Positions 40,591-53,811 of a DNA stretch of 64,000 nucleotides are shown here, piece after piece (the first letter of the stretch is position 1; the number at the start of each line of letters is the position of its first letter). This stretch comes from Rotaria macrura. Its lineage: Eukaryota > Rotifera > Eurotatoria > Philodinida > Philodinidae. The stretch lies in NCBI GenBank assembly GCA_900239685.1, contig OENT01000122.1, forward strand, positions 62,001 through 126,000. Reading direction: 5' to 3'. The notes beneath the pieces are model-generated. The model had not been told where the DNA came from, made no database searches, and worked only from the letters and a program-made list of their open reading frames with translations. A program made the position numbers and the translations under genes.

Positions 40591-42899
40591 ATTATTTCTT
40601 ACAAAATAATAAGAAGAAGAACATTCAGTATTGAGATAGAAGATGTTTGAGAGTAATGAAAAAATCATCGAGTACATCTATGAATAGCTTCTGATCAACA
40701 TAGACACCATAAACAATGGGTGTATACATGATGTCATTCACCTAAATCTTGAAATGTTTCCCAGGCAACTTAGTTGTGTAGTGGAAAGCAGAGTATGAAT
40801 CACTAATTTTTTCTCCATTTATCGATCAATTGATAATGAGATTTTTATTTTATTCATATATACGTATACTTTATGTTTAATTTAGTCCTTGATACATTTA
40901 TTTTTATGTCATACTATTCGAAATATTCTACCTTGCGCAAAAAAAAAGTATTATATAAATTCAACTGATTTTCGATAATTAATATTTTATTCGAGGACAT
41001 TTCTAATGGGAATTTTTAAAATACTTTAGCAAAACAACAAAGAAAAGAGAAGGAGGAAAAAAATCATCATTCTATCGTTTAGAGACTAAACACGTCGTTT
41101 TTCCAATCTCATGAGAGGCAAGACGTGACAAAAGTCAATTGCAAGACAAAAGAAAACTTTTTTCAATAGAACATCAAATTTTTTTCCAATAGAATACACA
41201 TCATTTTAGTTAACGATGTTGATTTATTGATAAATAAACAAGAGTTCGCTTTGTTTATTTGTCTTTCGGTAACCAAATTTTGATGGTCACAAACAGTTAA
41301 CTTTTGTTTCTCTGAAGAAAAATTTACTGTTCTTTTTTTCATCTTTTTCATCTTCTAAATATTCATATTCATTACACATGTACTTGAATTGAGACCGTCT
41401 CTGATTCTTTTATGCATAGGAACTGATGTTTATGAATATCTATTTATTAGTAATAGAAAGAATAAATCAACCTTCGACCGATATTATTCATGGTTTACTT
41501 GTTGCAATGGAACTTAAGTGACGGTGCATTTATTCTTTCGTTATATTTGATAAGTAGATAGTATGTATTATTCATATGATCGATAAATTTGTTCTTTTTT
41601 TTTCTTTATGAAAACATAACTGATATATAAACGTGTCAATATTAATACATAATCTGAAAGTAATCGTATCATATGTATTTTTCTCAAATTTCATCTAGCA
41701 AAAAAAATCTCATTGAAAAATAAAATTTTACATCGCATCATTAATTTTACTAATTTTCTTGTACTAACGTCTATTAAGATGATCCTTGACAATCTAGCAT
41801 TCGTCCGTACAATTTTATTATAAAGTTATATTCGAAGTTCGAATATGACACTGAAACACTGGTATAAATTTTTTAATATTGATTGAATATTGTGACGTTT
41901 TAAGATCGGTAAGTTATCTATGATAACAGATCAAATTCGTTCGTTGATAATTGTACATTCAAATCCTAAGAGGTTTGTTTTCTGAAAATTTCAAAATGAA
42001 CGAAAAAATCATGGAAAACTATTTTATTCGAAACTATCTGTCTATCATAATTATTTTCTAAATTGCAGCATGTACGTGTAATTAATAGTATGACTATCTG
42101 TCAAAGAATTAATTTCAATTGGACTAGATTCAATTCTAATGACGATAGTTGAAACATTACTTTTGATTGTCAGAAAACGAAAGAGAAATCTCTATCGCAT
42201 AAATACGACAGAAATTTGATGAGACTAACAATACTATTTTCTTTTGATAAATACAAGGTTGGTATAGATTCCTTTGATTTGATATATCCTTTGAAATTTT
42301 TTAAGACAAAACTTCAAATTGCACTTAGAGTTCTTTGTTTTCCTCAATTAGCATAGTGTGTCATTGAAAATATATTAGCATTCAAACGCAGACGATAATC
42401 AATTTTAAATCTAATACAATATTGACAATAAAATCTAAACATATGCCAAAAGTAGAATTGATCACAGATGCGTGTAAGTTTAACAGTTATCAGCACACGA
42501 TTTTCAGCACTCTTAAAACGAGTAGTCAAAACGTCTTTTATTTCATTTTATATTGAATGAACTCATTTTAAAATAATTCATTCGCCTGAAAAAATGTATG
42601 ACATAGAGATTTACTCGTAAATAAAATATTAGTAAAAGTTACTATGAATCGATCAAAGCCTATTTTTCATGCTATCATAATGTGATATATGATTTTGCTT
42701 TCTCATTAGTGAAATCGAAGAAGAAAATCGACTAGATCGTACCTTAAACGATAGATCTGCAGCCGATCTATCGAAAATATATAACTATTAAAGGTGAACC
42801 TAGACCGAAATGAAACCGAATATTTATGCATTCATTTGAATAGATTATCCAAACTATACGCATCTGATCCTACCTGTCAAATTTAGTAGCGGAAAAGAA

Positions 42900-43093
42900 T
42901 AGGGATACAACGGTGATCGTGAAATATGTTTCATCGGTTCATACAGGCAATCAGTTCTAACCTGCATACATTGGTACAAGCCAGTATTCGTCTAATTGCG
43001 CCGGTATTAACCAATACCAGCCGAATACGGTCGGTTAAAAATGCTAGAATGGTTATTGTAAGGACCGGTGTTACTTTCACCGATGCATCTCTA
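42900..43093. mobile_element. hAT-like MITE, 194 bp
   Basis: 8-bp flanking direct repeats GAAAAGAA (42892-42899) and GACAAGAA (43094-43101), differing at one base. The left terminus is TAGGGATACAACGGTGATCG; the right terminus reverse-complemented is TAGAGATGCATCGGTGAAAG, matching at about 15 of 20 positions. The interior has repeated GTATT/AATAC words in both orientations (for example GCCGGTATT and AATACCAGCCGAATAC) and is less AT-rich than the flanks. It is too short to encode a transposase. Confidence 0.7.
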
Positions 43094-45013
43094 GACAAGA
43101 AGATGTAACGACTTTCAAATTTTCGCAAGAAAAAATTGGTTGGGCAATAACTGCTGCGGTCTATTAATTTATTAAACTTTCACTTATCCCTAGTTGACTT
43201 ATTAACTCGGAAATAAATTTTTCGATCAATATCTGATGTAAACGGATTTCAATGGTTTGTTCTTTTGTCTACAGACGCTGCGCACTGTTCTCATCAAAAG
43301 ACAACATTTTGGATTTTGATCTGAATCTGTTGACAGGTGTAGATCTTTACAATTGAACATCGTAAAACATTGGAGTTTTCGAAAGTTGTCTACTTTTCAG
43401 AAGGTTTTACTATTAAATTAATGAATTCATTTTTGCAAGAAAATCTAGCTGAAATCAGTATAGGATTATTTTTTTAATTCTAGATACAAAAATATGATAT
43501 TCTCGTAAATCGATCAAAAGCATACTTCAAGTTTTCAAATATAGTATTCACTTGTCTAACATGGGACCAGATTGAATCGCAATAAACAAATAAAACATGC
43601 TCGTATCATATAGTAGTTCCTCTATGATAAACAAACTTGATCGAAAGTGCTAAGTTCCATACACAGTATAACATGTGAACTATAGTAGTAAAAACTATTG
43701 ATTACTATATATCTTTGATAAGTACATTTTAAAACTTTGTTCTGAATAGTGTGTAATATATGTTCGTCATAAAAACTGACACCAACAGCAACAATAGGTG
43801 ATACGTGCACAAAATAAATTGATTTTTGTAAATTAGATCCATCAAAAACAAAGTATCCTGTTGGGTGGTAGTTAATTAAAATCACATGTCATGCTAGACG
43901 ATATTTTTTAATTAGTTTATGTTCAAATGAACAATTTAGTACGTGCGTAGTTTTCTTGCCTCATGCCGTGCAGAAATATAAGTTATATACAATTTTTAAA
44001 ATGGTGAACGATATTCATTCGTTGAATCATAAAGAAATGAGATTCATTTGAAAATTGCACCTGCTGCTAAAGATGTAGAAATCAACATTTCATAATATAC
44101 TATCTAAGTTTCACAAGACGTGAACAGAAAACATAATTCGGCATAAAAGAAAGCCCGAGTCTTTCAAAAGACCTGCTTAAAAATTCAACAAAGTAGTACA
44201 ACAAGATATCCACTAGCAAAGTAATATGTCAACACACTTATATATGTGATTAAGCTCAAAATTTCGTTCCAAAAATTGTTTTGGTTTTTCAATTTTTACG
44301 AACTAAAACTTCCATTCGAGTGTCGACAGAATATTGTAAACACTTTGTTTTCCTATATAACCGTTAGTTACAAAACAGTCTGCAACATAAAATCGTGTTT
44401 CTCGATGTAATGTTTTATCCTGAAGCTGGCTTGTCTAGATCGTATGCATGCTAAACTACTCAGAATATTGTGACAGAATCGATGCTAGAAACCATTTGTC
44501 GACAGTATTTAGCAATGAAAAATCTAACTCACATAAACATACGTTGACTCTCAGAGCACCATGCAATGTAGTTCGGGAAAAGTATGAAGTCTAAACTAAC
44601 GTATAAATAATATATGTATCGACTCGAAAGGCTTTAAAATCTATTTCAAATGAATTCTTTGACGAAACTTAAATTGTTTGAAAAATTCAATTACTTTTCA
44701 TAGAGTCGTCATGATTAGCTAAGAGAACATATATTCTCTGAAATTGTTAAACAATTACAACAACCTATGTCCAACGACCAATAGTTCTTTTGCAGAATCC
44801 TTATGCGATTAAGTTTTCGAGTTGGCCATATGTTAAAACTTTCATTTAAGATGTCATGCGTTCTGTGAAATTTGTTCTAGAATTTCCTGTCTTATTCTAT
44901 TGTGAAAGTAGGGGAAAATCTGTTGCTGTAATTATATAAAAGAGTTCAGATTTCTTATCGTAAAGGAACTTGTTGAGATTTATGTCCCATAACGTTTGAG
45001 CTGATCGAGAACT

Positions 45014-45055
45014 ATATCTCTCTTTCTCTATGTATGTACATAGAGAAAGAGATAT
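45014..45055. repeat. near-perfect short palindrome (hairpin)
   Basis: Arms 45014-45034 and 45037-45055 are reverse complements apart from one extra CT in the left arm, with a 2-nt centre (TG). It lies about 60-100 nt beyond the RBM42 poly(A) signal in the direction of transcription. Confidence 0.85.
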
Positions 45056-45113
45056 GAAGAGAGAATTCAAATAAATAATTATGTAGACAGCACAATCAAC
45101 TTTGTCTTTTTCT

Positions 45114-45119
45114 TTTATT
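45114..45119 (-). terminator. candidate RBM42 polyadenylation signal
   Basis: TTTATT on the plus strand, i.e. AATAAA on the minus strand, about 40 nt after the RBM42 stop codon. Implies a very short 3' UTR. Confidence 0.6.
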
Positions 45120-45157
45120 TTGTACACTTGAAGCTAAGAAAAAAGAAAAACAAATGT

Positions 45158-46481
45158 TTATCTAAGACCCATTTTGACTTTATCTTTCATTTTCTTTCGA
45201 ACAACATCCATATTTCGTTCTCGCCATGTACTCTTTCTTAATTTGATTGGCCGATTACCAACATATTTTCCTAAAAGAAAAGAAAACAAACACACATAGA
45301 GCACAGAGACGACATATGTATAAAATTTTACCATTCATCTCACGCATAGCTCGTATATAATCTTGTGAATCTTTGAATGAAATAAATCCATAGCCACGTG
45401 TTTTACCTGATCGTTTATCACGAACAACTTTTGCCTTTTGAAATGATGGGTATTTATTAAACGCACGTGTTAATACATCATCATTAACTTCATTACCAAG
45501 ATCACCACAAAATAAACGAAAATCATCTAAACATAAATGGTTTATAAGCATAGAATCGAAAACAAAAGGGAACCAAAATTGAATAGTTACCTGAGTCCCA
45601 TTCGGCTAGTGTTTCATCTTCCCATGTTGTACCGCCAGCCATACGAACATGACGAGGCTTTTTCGGTTGTTTTGCTTTACTTTTTTTCTTTGACGCTGAA
45701 CTACTGTCATTGTCATGTTCTAATAAAAACAAAAGAATAAAACTTAGAAAAATAAGCGCGTTTTTTTCCTACCAGTTGATTCCATTGCTTGTGCCGATGA
45801 AGCATATGCTTTACTGACTGGATGAGGATTTTGTTCAGGTTTAGCAGACAATGGTTTATCTGATTTTGGTGTAGTCGATTTACTTTCGACGATTGGTGTT
45901 TGCATAGGACGTTGAGAAGTCGACACTGATGATTCCGATGGTTGTGCCAATTTTTCAATAGTCGTTTGGTTTTTATAAAGTAATGGTTGAGCTGAAAGTG
46001 TTGATTGCTGTTGAGGAGGAATAGAACTTTGTGATGTTGACAATAATGCTGGTAGTGGGAGTGGTGGTGGTGGTGGTGGTGATGGAATTCGTTGAGGAAT
46101 CGATGGAGCCATTTGTGTTGGTCGCATTGATGAAGATGGAAACGGTACGGATTGCTGTGGAACACGATGACGTAGCTGATGAGGTACGAAAGCCGGTCGA
46201 GGTGGTAAACGAGTTGGTGAAGGAGTTGGATTATTGTTACTCATTAATTGAGCCATGACACCCGGTGGTGGTGGTGGTAAAGGAGGTAAACCCGGAATAA
46301 TTGGTGGAAACATACCAGGCGGTGGTGGACCAGGTGGCATTAGAGGCATTCGGGGTGGTGCATTGACATTCGAGATTTCATTCTCGAACCTGAATTGAAA
46401 AAAAAAATAACGTCATCGTTTGGTATAGCTTCCTTTGATTACTTACCGAGACATCTCAGCATCGAAGTTATGCAAAGCCAT
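45158..46481 (-). CDS. RBM42: RNA-binding protein 42 (RBM42), 5 exons, 362 aa
   Basis: Minus-strand exons in order: 46447-46481, 45773-46389, 45591-45719, 45332-45526, 45158-45270; total 1089 nt. The N-terminal two thirds is proline-rich and low-complexity (several poly-Pro runs, then Ser/Gln/Lys-rich). The C-terminus carries one RRM at about aa 263-341: RNP2 LFCGDL, RNP1 KTRGYGFISF, the diagnostic FCGDLGNEVNDD, and a tail ending near KMGLR. The preceding MAGGTTWEDETLAEW is the conserved pre-RRM segment. In vertebrates RBM42 binds 3' UTRs and spliceosomal/hnRNP K complexes in nucleus and stress granules (family knowledge). It is shorter than the human protein (about 480 aa); the reduction is in the low-complexity part. 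An acceptor-like TATAG lies 8 nt before the ATG. Confidence 0.94.
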
Positions 46482-47377
46482 TTTGACACCTATATACGAA
46501 ATATAAACTATTAATGGTTAAATTATGAAAGAATGCTCAATAAGTGAGTACAAATATTCTTAGCGAAATCAGCTATGAAAAAAAATTATGAAAACTTCAT
46601 TGTACGCATCTTTTTTCTTGTATTACATTCACCAAGTCTTGCCATGATTGGATCGATTAAACATCTATGAGATACTAGATGTACATTAGCGACAATGTAA
46701 GAGCGCTAGTATTCAGTGTAGAAATTGGAATATATCATAGGAAAAGAACTGTTAGAATATAGAAAGAAAGACTTGAAATTCATGTCATCAGTATAAATTA
46801 CATATGAGTGATCTAAAAAAATGTGAGAGTATTTTCGTTGTGTATTGAATGGATTGAAACAATGCAAAAGGGAATTCTGTCTGTACTTATATGAATAAGA
46901 AATATGAATAGAATTTTCTTGGATTGATTCAATTTTTTAAAATTATCTTCAATACACTATGATGTGTTCACAATTCAACATAAGCATGCGAAGAAAAAAT
47001 AAAATAGAATCAATGTAACATCTTGTACTATAATGCAATGCTATAGATATTTTTAATTAAATCAAATTGAACTTGATTCAACAAGGAAAATTCAGTTTTT
47101 TTCTGAGTTTTATAGTTTCGATCGATGAACCTTTGTGTATAGTATTTAGTATAACATACTGATTATCTATCATTGTTCGATTTAACTGTTCGCTACTTTG
47201 ATATTGATAGATGCACATATTTTTCGAGTTGAAGACTAGCCCATTCATGATCTGTTGTTTAGTACATCGATTAAATTTAAATTGTAGACTGCATTGAAGA
47301 AGCCATACAGGGTACTACAACTAATAAGTATTTACAAACATGATTGACAATCGAAGACAACGAACGTATCTCATGAT

Positions 47378-48068
47378 TAGAGATGCAACGATGCCCATTT
47401 TAACTTTAAAAAATAGTGGAATGGGAATTGCTCTCATAGAAAAAAAGATGGTACTGCAATCGGTGCCGAATTAAAATGTGAAATACGATGTATACATTGT
47501 TTCGAATTCCCAAGAAATGAGTCCTTTTGATGTATATTAGGGCGTATTTTGTCATCGTTGTTTACTTGATAGCGTAGGACTTCATTAAGGAAATATTTCA
47601 TCTATATTTCAGTTAGCTGTTAATTATACATCACTTGGGATAGTCCCTTCGAGCCGTCAGTCACGGTCTGTGACAGATTCTGCTAACCCTCTACCACGAT
47701 CTGTCATAGTTCATTAACGATTTACCTAAGATATACTACATACTGACTTTTAAATTAATTTATTATTAATTTCATTAATTAAATAATAATTAAGCAATTA
47801 GTTGATTTCTCTGTCACAGTCTGGGGTCGGAGTCTATTCAAATTTCTACCCTTATGCTATTCAACATTCCTTTTAGATCACATGTCACAAAATAATTAGT
47901 TTAAAAATAATGTTACTAAATAATAATGTAATAAATCTGTAAAAAAACGAAAAAAATATCTATGGATCTTGCAAATGGGCAATTCCGAATCAGAATCAGA
48001 ATCGGTAATTCTGAATCTGATTTCAGTTCGATTCGAATTCCGAAAAAATCTGACTTAACTCGTGTCTA
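47378..48068. mobile_element. hAT-like element, 691 bp, GAATC subterminal repeats
   Basis: Perfect 8-bp direct repeats CTCATGAT at 47370-47377 and 48069-48076. The left end is TAGAGATGCAACGATGCCC, very like the terminus of the element at 42900-43093. The right end reverse-complemented is TAGACACGAGTTAAGTC, a weaker match. Near the right end (47985-48050) GAATC/GATTC words recur. The interior is AT-rich with an inverted CTGTGACAG pair. No transposase is seen. Confidence 0.6.
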
Positions 48069-51000
48069 CTCATGATTAAGTCATTTTATATGGACAAAGT
48101 GAAGATTGAAATTGTTAATGTCGCTACACTTCCCTACGAAAATAAAACAGCAACAAGTTTTTATACATGATGATATGGCCAAGATGAGAAAAATTCATCT
48201 TGTACAAGTAATTCAGTGTATTACAATTCCTTTGGTACAGAATAAACATCCGAGAATCTTTAGAGAACTCTTCAATAGACTGTGATTGTTGCTTTTGCGA
48301 TGTTTTTGAATTCTATTAGTAAATCAAATATTATTTGGTTATATCATTAGTCTACCATTTATTAATTATCGTGAAAATACAGGTACGTATGTTGTTTCGT
48401 TTATTAGTACTCGCTTATAATACCATGATTAGATTTCTAAACACTGTCTTCATTTCTATCATAGTATCATCTTCGGAATGAATTTCCTATATTATATCGA
48501 CTAGAATTATCATGATAGATCTATTCCATTCGTAATTTCATTCCATAATAGACTATTGAAAAAGATTGCAGCCTTCGTGTAACATTATATGTCAGAGAGA
48601 ATTTTCAATAATAACAAGTAGATTATATTCGTTTGATTCAACATCAAATAAAAGTATTGTCAACTAGTCTCTGAAAGGTTGCTAACATATTATATACGAA
48701 TGTACTTACCTGATTTTTGCCTTACATCATAGTACATTTAAGTAATCTACGGTTGGTTGTGCATAATTAGTTTAATAAAATGTATGAACCATGGCCAACT
48801 ATTATGACCTATTAGTGTGTCTGCGTGTGTATTGTATTCATTTTTATTTGTATATGGCATTATGTCGTTGACGCAGTTGCTTTCACTTCAATCGCGTTAG
48901 TATACGAATCTGTAGCTCAATGGCATTGCTAATCTACATAAGTCTAAGTGTTGAGAATAAAAGCAACGGCATGGTAACAAATGAATGGTGATAAATGTCT
49001 CTAATGAATTCTTAGTAATAAATCATGTTTTAACATGTTCTAAAGATGTCTATATTATCTATGGAAAGATTTACTTCGCTCTCAACTGTATTTATTTTAT
49101 TTGGTTGAGTTCTATATTCTTTACTGGCATAATGTTCCGATGATTGTGTGTATCTGTTTGCTGATAGCACACTTTGGAATATAATAGTACAAGATGAGTA
49201 TTAAAATACATAACTGATGGCAATGTGGTGGAGTATTACAAAACACTAACAGTGTCGGATTTTTATACCTGGTAAATGCGTTGGTACTTTACTTCTAGAT
49301 GGTCTGTTAAAAATTGTAGATATATTTAGAGTCAACCCTTTTGATGTAGATACCATAGTCACAAGTCAAAAGTGCCCAATTTATGGATGTGTCCATTACT
49401 CGATGGTCTTGCATTTCTATTGTGCAACCTAAAGCAAATTAATTGTAATCAAATTTTCGACTGAGTCAGGTCAGCTTTGTTTGTTTATAGTAATATTTTA
49501 ATTTAAATCTTTCAATCGAAGATCAGTTAATGTTCGTTGACATGATTTCATGTGGCTAATTGTTAACACAAATGCGGTAAGATGCTACACGAAGTATTGT
49601 TACTGTTAACAAGAATATTTTTGTTTCTGTGAACTATACATGATTGCTTTATCTACTGCTGATATACGTTCAACAGTCATTTATCATAAATCACTTCATA
49701 TAACATCATTTTGCTTGTTCTGGTCATGAATGGATAGAAAGTATGCTGCTCACATTATAAAGATTGTTTTTGTTCACTGAACCAGAAATCAGTGGTTATT
49801 GCCCATACTAAGGAGGTGTTCATATAACAAAGGTACCCACACATAGAGATTTTACTGCATTAGCATTTGAATCTATTTTGAATACTTATTTTAATATTAG
49901 ATATCTTCTGAAACTACTGTAGTCATGTAAAATTTTAGTGACATACTATTTACAGAGAGTAAAATACATCTGTTCACGCATTAAACTAAAGAATAAGTAA
50001 GTGAAATGATGAACTTTGTAGGATTTAGTTCTTCAATATAGTCTTTTATCTAGTACTATTTATCATGTAGCAAAACTCAACCATATGTTTCAAGAAAAAC
50101 AAATATTTTCTTACATTTTTCAATTATTATAAATATATATTTAGCGATCAACTTTCGAACAATACTCTTCATAAAGTCATCAATACACAGAGAGAGACAC
50201 TATTGATTTATGTTGCCTGGACATATACCTTAGTCTATTTGAATCTGGTCAAATTTTTGGGATGATTATACGAGAAGTAAATGTGTGTGTCTCAATGGTG
50301 AACAAGACGTGAAAGGATATTATTTCCAGTTGCCTGATATATTGGTTTCAATGATAGTTTGCTGTACATAGATGGCATACTCACTAAGTAAAACTTACGA
50401 ACGATAACTTAGTTGAGAATGAAAATACTTATTCTCTACTTATTCATTCATCACATATATATAATAGGATCACACCGTATATTATTTCATTTTTTTCCAT
50501 ACATCGATTGACACATACAGGTGTTTAAATAAAAAAAATGATTGCCTATTAAGATGGTACCAAGAAAAGAGAGATATTAGTATTAGCTAGAACTTTGAAT
50601 AAGTATACATAGATCCATCATTATTCAATTCATCGAAGTAAGAGAAATATTCATTGTTATTGATAGTTTCACTTGTTTCAGTGTGAAAATGTTTGATTAA
50701 TTATAGCAAAATTTGAAACTTCTTGAAATTCTTGTAAAAATTTCATTACTATCAATCAATAGAATTCAAGACAACAAGAATGCAAGCAGTTTAATGATAA
50801 GAATGTAAGTAAAGTCTGCAACAAACGACTGATCTAGGTTTTCCATAGTTAACCATGAAATTTTATTAGATACCATCGCCAATAAAACTTGATAAAAATT
50901 TATCTAGTCTGGATTTGACCTAAACGAATGAACAACTAGTACTATAAAAGTAGCCTATACCTATTTTCGTTTGATCAGAGTAGCAGAGTTTACATGTAGG

Positions 51001-51404
51001 ATTTAACTCGATTACCATTTCTTAGCTATCGTGGATAGATGATGTAATCTTTGTAAGAATGTGTTGTAACAAGGACTTTGATACACAGCGGTATAAATTA
51101 TTTGGCAGGTATTCAACGAGACGATTTCTTAATCGAACGAATCAAGATCAATAAGTTATGAACATTATAATATTGTGAATCTGTCGAAAGCCACGCTGAG
51201 CAGTCTAATGACAACGTTGTTGATGATTGACTCTATGTTTTCTGTTTTGCTGCGTCAGTCTACATGCCTTATCATTACATGTTATACTATGAGGTATGAT
51301 TGGTTTGATTCATAACTTGTTTTAATTTATAACCGATGTGTGGGTTAATAAATAAAAACGACTCGACATTGTCACTCGATGACAGTTTTTTGTATTTTTT
51401 ATTA

Positions 51405-51626
51405 ATCACCTGTCGATATTTCAATACCTATTTGTCGCTGTCTAGCTGGAGGCATGTTCATGCAATTATCTACTGATAGTAGAATCGATGCTAAAACATA
51501 TGTACAAATTAATGTATAGATTATACATCGGCTTGATTGGCGATGACATATGATATACTGTCTGGAATAATTATATTGATCCATGGAATTGACAAGATAT
51601 TTTCTATCATCCAAAAAAATGTCTTG
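51405..51626 (-). CDS. possible terminal exon of an unknown single-pass membrane protein (weak)
   Basis: A minus-strand open frame of about 70 codons follows a CTCAG acceptor-like site. It contains a hydrophobic segment (CIIYTLICTYVLASILLSV) and ends ...IEISTGD, with AATAAA overlapping the stop region. Composition is less biased than chance ORFs nearby. I could not connect it convincingly to an upstream exon (a frame at 51934-52161 also has hydrophobic stretches). No family recognised; it may be spurious. Confidence 0.2.
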
Positions 51627-52767
51627 ACTGAGCTTGTCTCATTCCAAGCAGAATAAGTTACATTTCTGTTCTCAAGTTTATTTTTTTTCCACCTTACTTT
51701 CTATCATTTCCATGAATAGAAGATAGACATCATTTCAGCAAACAGCGATACTTGACGTTTATCATCGATTAATAGAATGTATCGGATTAATTTTATCATA
51801 AATCTATTAGTTCATCATAGGATGTCTCCTCCCTTCGATTTGAATCATTTATGGAAATAGAAGTGTCAAATTCAAAGAATATTAGATACTATCTATTTAG
51901 ATATCATCATAAATAGTTTAAATGGTACGAGAGTTATCTGCAATAATAAAAAGTACAAATAATATCTGAAATAAATATAGAATTTAAAATGATCATGCAT
52001 ATTATAATAATAAAATTACTTTCGCACCTTCTAGAGAAACAAAGAAAAAGAAAGCTTATCTTTTTCAAAATTTTTGTCATTCGCACTGTAGAAATTATGA
52101 TTACACCACCTGTCATAACTATTATAAAACATATATGCAGTGTTGCTCGCATAATTCTCATTTGATTCTATTGAATAAAATACACAGAATATGTGTACAG
52201 TTTTAATCTCAACTCATCAAATCGATTTTTTCTGCAGTAAAAAAGACGATGCGAAAGTTTGTACACCATCTCGTTTCATTTCAGTATTATCAAACGAATG
52301 ATTTCATATCGACGATCGAAAGATTTTCAATTCGTAAAGAGATAACAGGAACAAGTTTTATCAAAATTCTGGCATTGATATTGTTCCTTAAAATTTAGCA
52401 ATCATCGGCGAAAATCTAATAATAATTTTTATTGCCAAAAACATTATCAAACAGATGAATTTTATACTAACATTTGATATGACGAACTATAGAAAAAATC
52501 GAAGTCTTCAAGTATTCATATCGAAGTAGATTTTGTCGGAGAAATATTTTTTAAATATATCATTTTGAAAGATCTCGAAAATCGAAATCAAATGTGTTAA
52601 TTTTCAATAGTATCGCATGAATGTTCGTTGAGAATTTAATATGTTTTAGCTACAACTAGCTTGTAATAAATATCGACAAAAATAAATATATGTTCACCGC
52701 TTTATGCTATATCTTTAAAGAAACCACAGAGAACACATAGTGAGCCGCTTCACTTTGTTCCAGCAGT

Positions 52768-53004
52768 TACCGGGACTTATTTTTTCGGAATTTATTGGAA
52801 CTTATTAATAAGTCTCTAAGCATATTGAGATAGATCCCAAAAAGTTCTTGAGTGAATACATGATATGGATAAAGGCATGTGTGCGGATGTGAGTGAAAGA
52901 GTAAGTGCATTCCTGTTAGTGTGGGTGTGAGTATGTTGCTATATCATCATAATTAATAAATCCTCAATAAATAAATAAATCCCGTAGAAAAATAAGTCCC
53001 GGTA
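52768..53004. mobile_element. TA-flanked MITE, about 237 bp
   Basis: Ends are exact inverted repeats of at least 16 bp (ACCGGGACTTATTTTT at 52769; its reverse complement ending at 53003) with weaker similarity continuing about 30 nt inwards (GGAATTTATT / GGGATTTATT). A TA lies at each outer edge (52768-52769, 53003-53004), compatible with a TA target duplication as in Tc1/mariner-type elements. The centre is GTGAGTG-rich and non-coding. Confidence 0.65.
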
Positions 53005-53770
53005 GTCCTTCCTTTGTTCAAGAATTGATGTTCCTTCAAATAAATCCTTGAGACATAGTTCAACGAAAACTTTTCGGATCCGAAAATTACCTTTTGCATC
53101 TTGTTTAAAAAGATCCTTGGTAGAGAATGTACTAGATAGGAAAATACTATTAGCTATGAACAACACTCCCAGAATTCGAGTTGATTGGTTAGCAGTAAAG
53201 AACCAAATAAAAAAATACAATGCTCTTAAAGGTTCTCGACCACTTAAGTACTCAAACGATGATTGTGAAGTATATTGAAGAATATGCATTTGCATTAGAT
53301 AATTTCTAGTAAATTTTTTATTAGTTTACAGAGAAAATTTCAATAAAAATAGCCAAGATAAAATCTTACTCTTAGCAATATATCATACTAATCTTAATGA
53401 TAGTTTCTCCGCATTATTTTAAATAGTAATATTATATGCTTCATTAAGGATAATTTTTTTCTGAATAATTCGATCTCTATGAGGAATTTTTCTATGCAAG
53501 CATATTTTTATATAATCTGTCCTTTAGTTTTACCATTTGCTCTTGTCAAGCAGATGCTCTTTTTCACTATAGAGAAAGTTTACAGAGGAAGCGTAATGTT
53601 ATACAGGCACATTGATCATGATAAATGCGAGGATCATAACACAGCTATTTACTTCATGGACTTTCTTTTCTAATTTATTTTTAAACGAAAAGTTTCTGAT
53701 CTCTTACTGTATTTGATATTGTGTACTTCTGTTGATTGAATATAATGTCTATTGAAGAAATGCATAGACA

Positions 53771-53811
53771 TATATATATATATATATATATATTTATTTA
53801 TTTATTTATTT
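53771..53811. repeat. (TA)n(TTTA)n microsatellite
   Basis: About eleven TA units followed by about five TTTA units. Confidence 0.9.

Larger units (their letters stand above)
40156..45157. other. intergenic region between convergent 14-3-3 and RBM42 genes
   Basis: Holds both 3' UTRs, a 194-bp hAT-like MITE (42900-43093) and a near-perfect hairpin (45014-45055). Short open frames elsewhere are AT-biased and unsupported. Confidence 0.6.

Noticed and set aside
46031..46258. Plus-strand Val/Glu-rich frame over RBM42 exon 2
   Set aside because: Antisense shadow of the proline-rich coding sequence.
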